A stretch of 64,000 bases of DNA from Bombyx mori (taxonomy: Eukaryota; Arthropoda; Insecta; Lepidoptera; Bombycidae), in NCBI RefSeq assembly GCF_030269925.1, contig NC_085108.1, positions 7,378,001 through 7,442,000 of the forward strand, written 5' to 3'. Of the stretch, positions 63,266 through 64,000 are shown piece after piece; the first letter of the stretch is position 1, and the number at the start of each line of letters is the position of its first letter. The notes below the pieces were generated by a model. The model was not told the origin of the DNA. It saw only the letters and a program-made list of their open reading frames with translations, and searched no databases. The translations under genes were made by a program, and so were the position numbers.

Positions 63266-63382
63266 GCGGCAGGCAGCGGCTTGGCTCTGCCCCTGGCATT
63301 GCTGAAGTCCATGGGCGACGGTAACCACTCACCATCAGGTGGGCCGTATGCTCGTCTGCCTACAAGGGCAATAAAAAAAAAA
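63266..63382 (+). mobile_element. BMC1-type LINE, short 3' end
   Basis: 'ggcaggcagcggcttggctc' to 'ctacaagggcaataaaaaaa'. Confidence 0.85.
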
Positions 63383-63597
63383 CTCTTATTTTAGTACCGT
63401 CGCACGGAATAGCTCATAATCTTTGGCCGTTTTCTTTTGTTAGCCCTAGATGGATGGATCGCACGGCCCACCCGCTCTTAAGCGGTTGCGGGCTTAAGCA
63501 CAAAAATGCGTATGCCTCTCTCGCCTCTTATTCTGGTATACCAGATCGATTTACGAAGCCAAGTTTCATTGAATTAAAATTATTACAATGCATTTAC

Positions 63598-64000
63598 GTG
63601 AATTGCTTTTTAATACGCTTTTATTAGCTTCAGACGTATGTATGTTAGTATGTAACGGAATCTTTGAACATGATTTTGACCCACTACAAAACGTCGGATT
63701 AACTCGAAATTTGGTATACCTATTAAGGACCGATGACCATACAATAATTAAAAAAAAAATTGAAAAAAATTTAAATTCAACTAAAAAATTAAAAATAAAT
63801 AATAGTTTAAAAAAAACTAACAAAATATGATGTTATAGAAAATTAACTAAAAAATTAAAAATAAATTTTAATCAATTTGATTTAAAAGTAGTGTAAGAAA
63901 AAATAATTTTATTGTAATAAAAACCGTGGGGTGCATGGTATCAGTAGTTATAAATATTTCATGAACAGATATGAGTAGAAGGGTTATTTTGATAATATCC
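63598..64000 (-). repeat. Family H foldback, left arm and part of centre (runs off the window)
   Basis: Begins 'cgtgaattgctttttaatacgc', continues 'agcttcagacgtatgtatgt' and 'attttgacccactacaaaac', reaches the centre boundary at GTGGGGTGC (about 63928) and ends with the window inside the centre ('ggttattttgataatatcc'). Confidence 0.7.

Noticed and set aside
1..64000. CRISPR arrays, prokaryotic operons, LTR retrotransposons or viral gene sets
   Set aside because: No direct-repeat/spacer arrays, no long terminal repeats with gag-pol, and no viral proteins were seen; all large frames outside the host gene are non-LTR or Tc1-type.

Overview
This window is from an insect genome, almost certainly a silkworm (Bombyx mori or its close wild relative). 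The main reason is the more than 25 copies of a tRNA-derived SINE that I recognise as Bm1, together with many 3' ends of a BMC1-type LINE. There is no bacterial-style gene organisation, and genes are intron-split and riddled with nested retroelements. The identification rests on recognising repeat families, not on any search.

Layout. 1-17.7 kb is a dense retrotransposon nest built on copies of a foldback (long inverted repeat) element, here called family H. It holds (i) a 5'-truncated R1-clade LINE inserted in a Bm1 copy with an exact 11-bp target duplication (2106-5099); (ii) a nearly full-length RTE-clade LINE with one frameshift and a GAT-repeat tail (6743-9978); and (iii) a full-length, apparently intact R1-clade LINE (10136-16920, ORF1 plus ORF2 joined by a TAATG stop-start). 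The last is fused head to head with a short R1-like derivative ending in 79 uninterrupted A residues (16977-17227). 17.7-40.4 kb is a repeat-rich stretch with SINEs, MITE-like elements and a nearly intact Tc1-like DD34E transposon with IR/DR ends (29134-30854) that sits inside a Bm1 copy.

40.6-57.0 kb (minus strand) holds the only convincing host gene. I assembled 15 exons by hand; all splice phases agree and give about 1,220 codons ending in a stop. The 5' end (start codon, any signal peptide) was not found and may lie upstream of the window's right edge. The protein is Asn/Lys/Asp/Glu-rich, carries four exact R-X-K-R (furin-type) sites and a cluster of N-glycosylation sequons, and matches no family I recognise. 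I infer a secreted, proteolytically processed precursor. Every repeat in this interval falls in an intron.

57-64 kb is again repeats: Bm1, BMC1 ends, a TA-flanked MITE holding inverted BMC1 tails, a near-identical partner of a MITE found in the host gene's intron, and the left part of a family H foldback that runs off the window.

Repeat family labels used below (mine, not database names): B = unclassified poly(A)-tailed retroelement 3' end; C, D, E, F, G = dispersed unclassified repeats; H = foldback element; M = MITE-like element with a GAAGTGAAA motif. Retroelement ORFs depend on their own reverse transcriptase, while the SINEs and truncated ends depend on such enzymes in trans.
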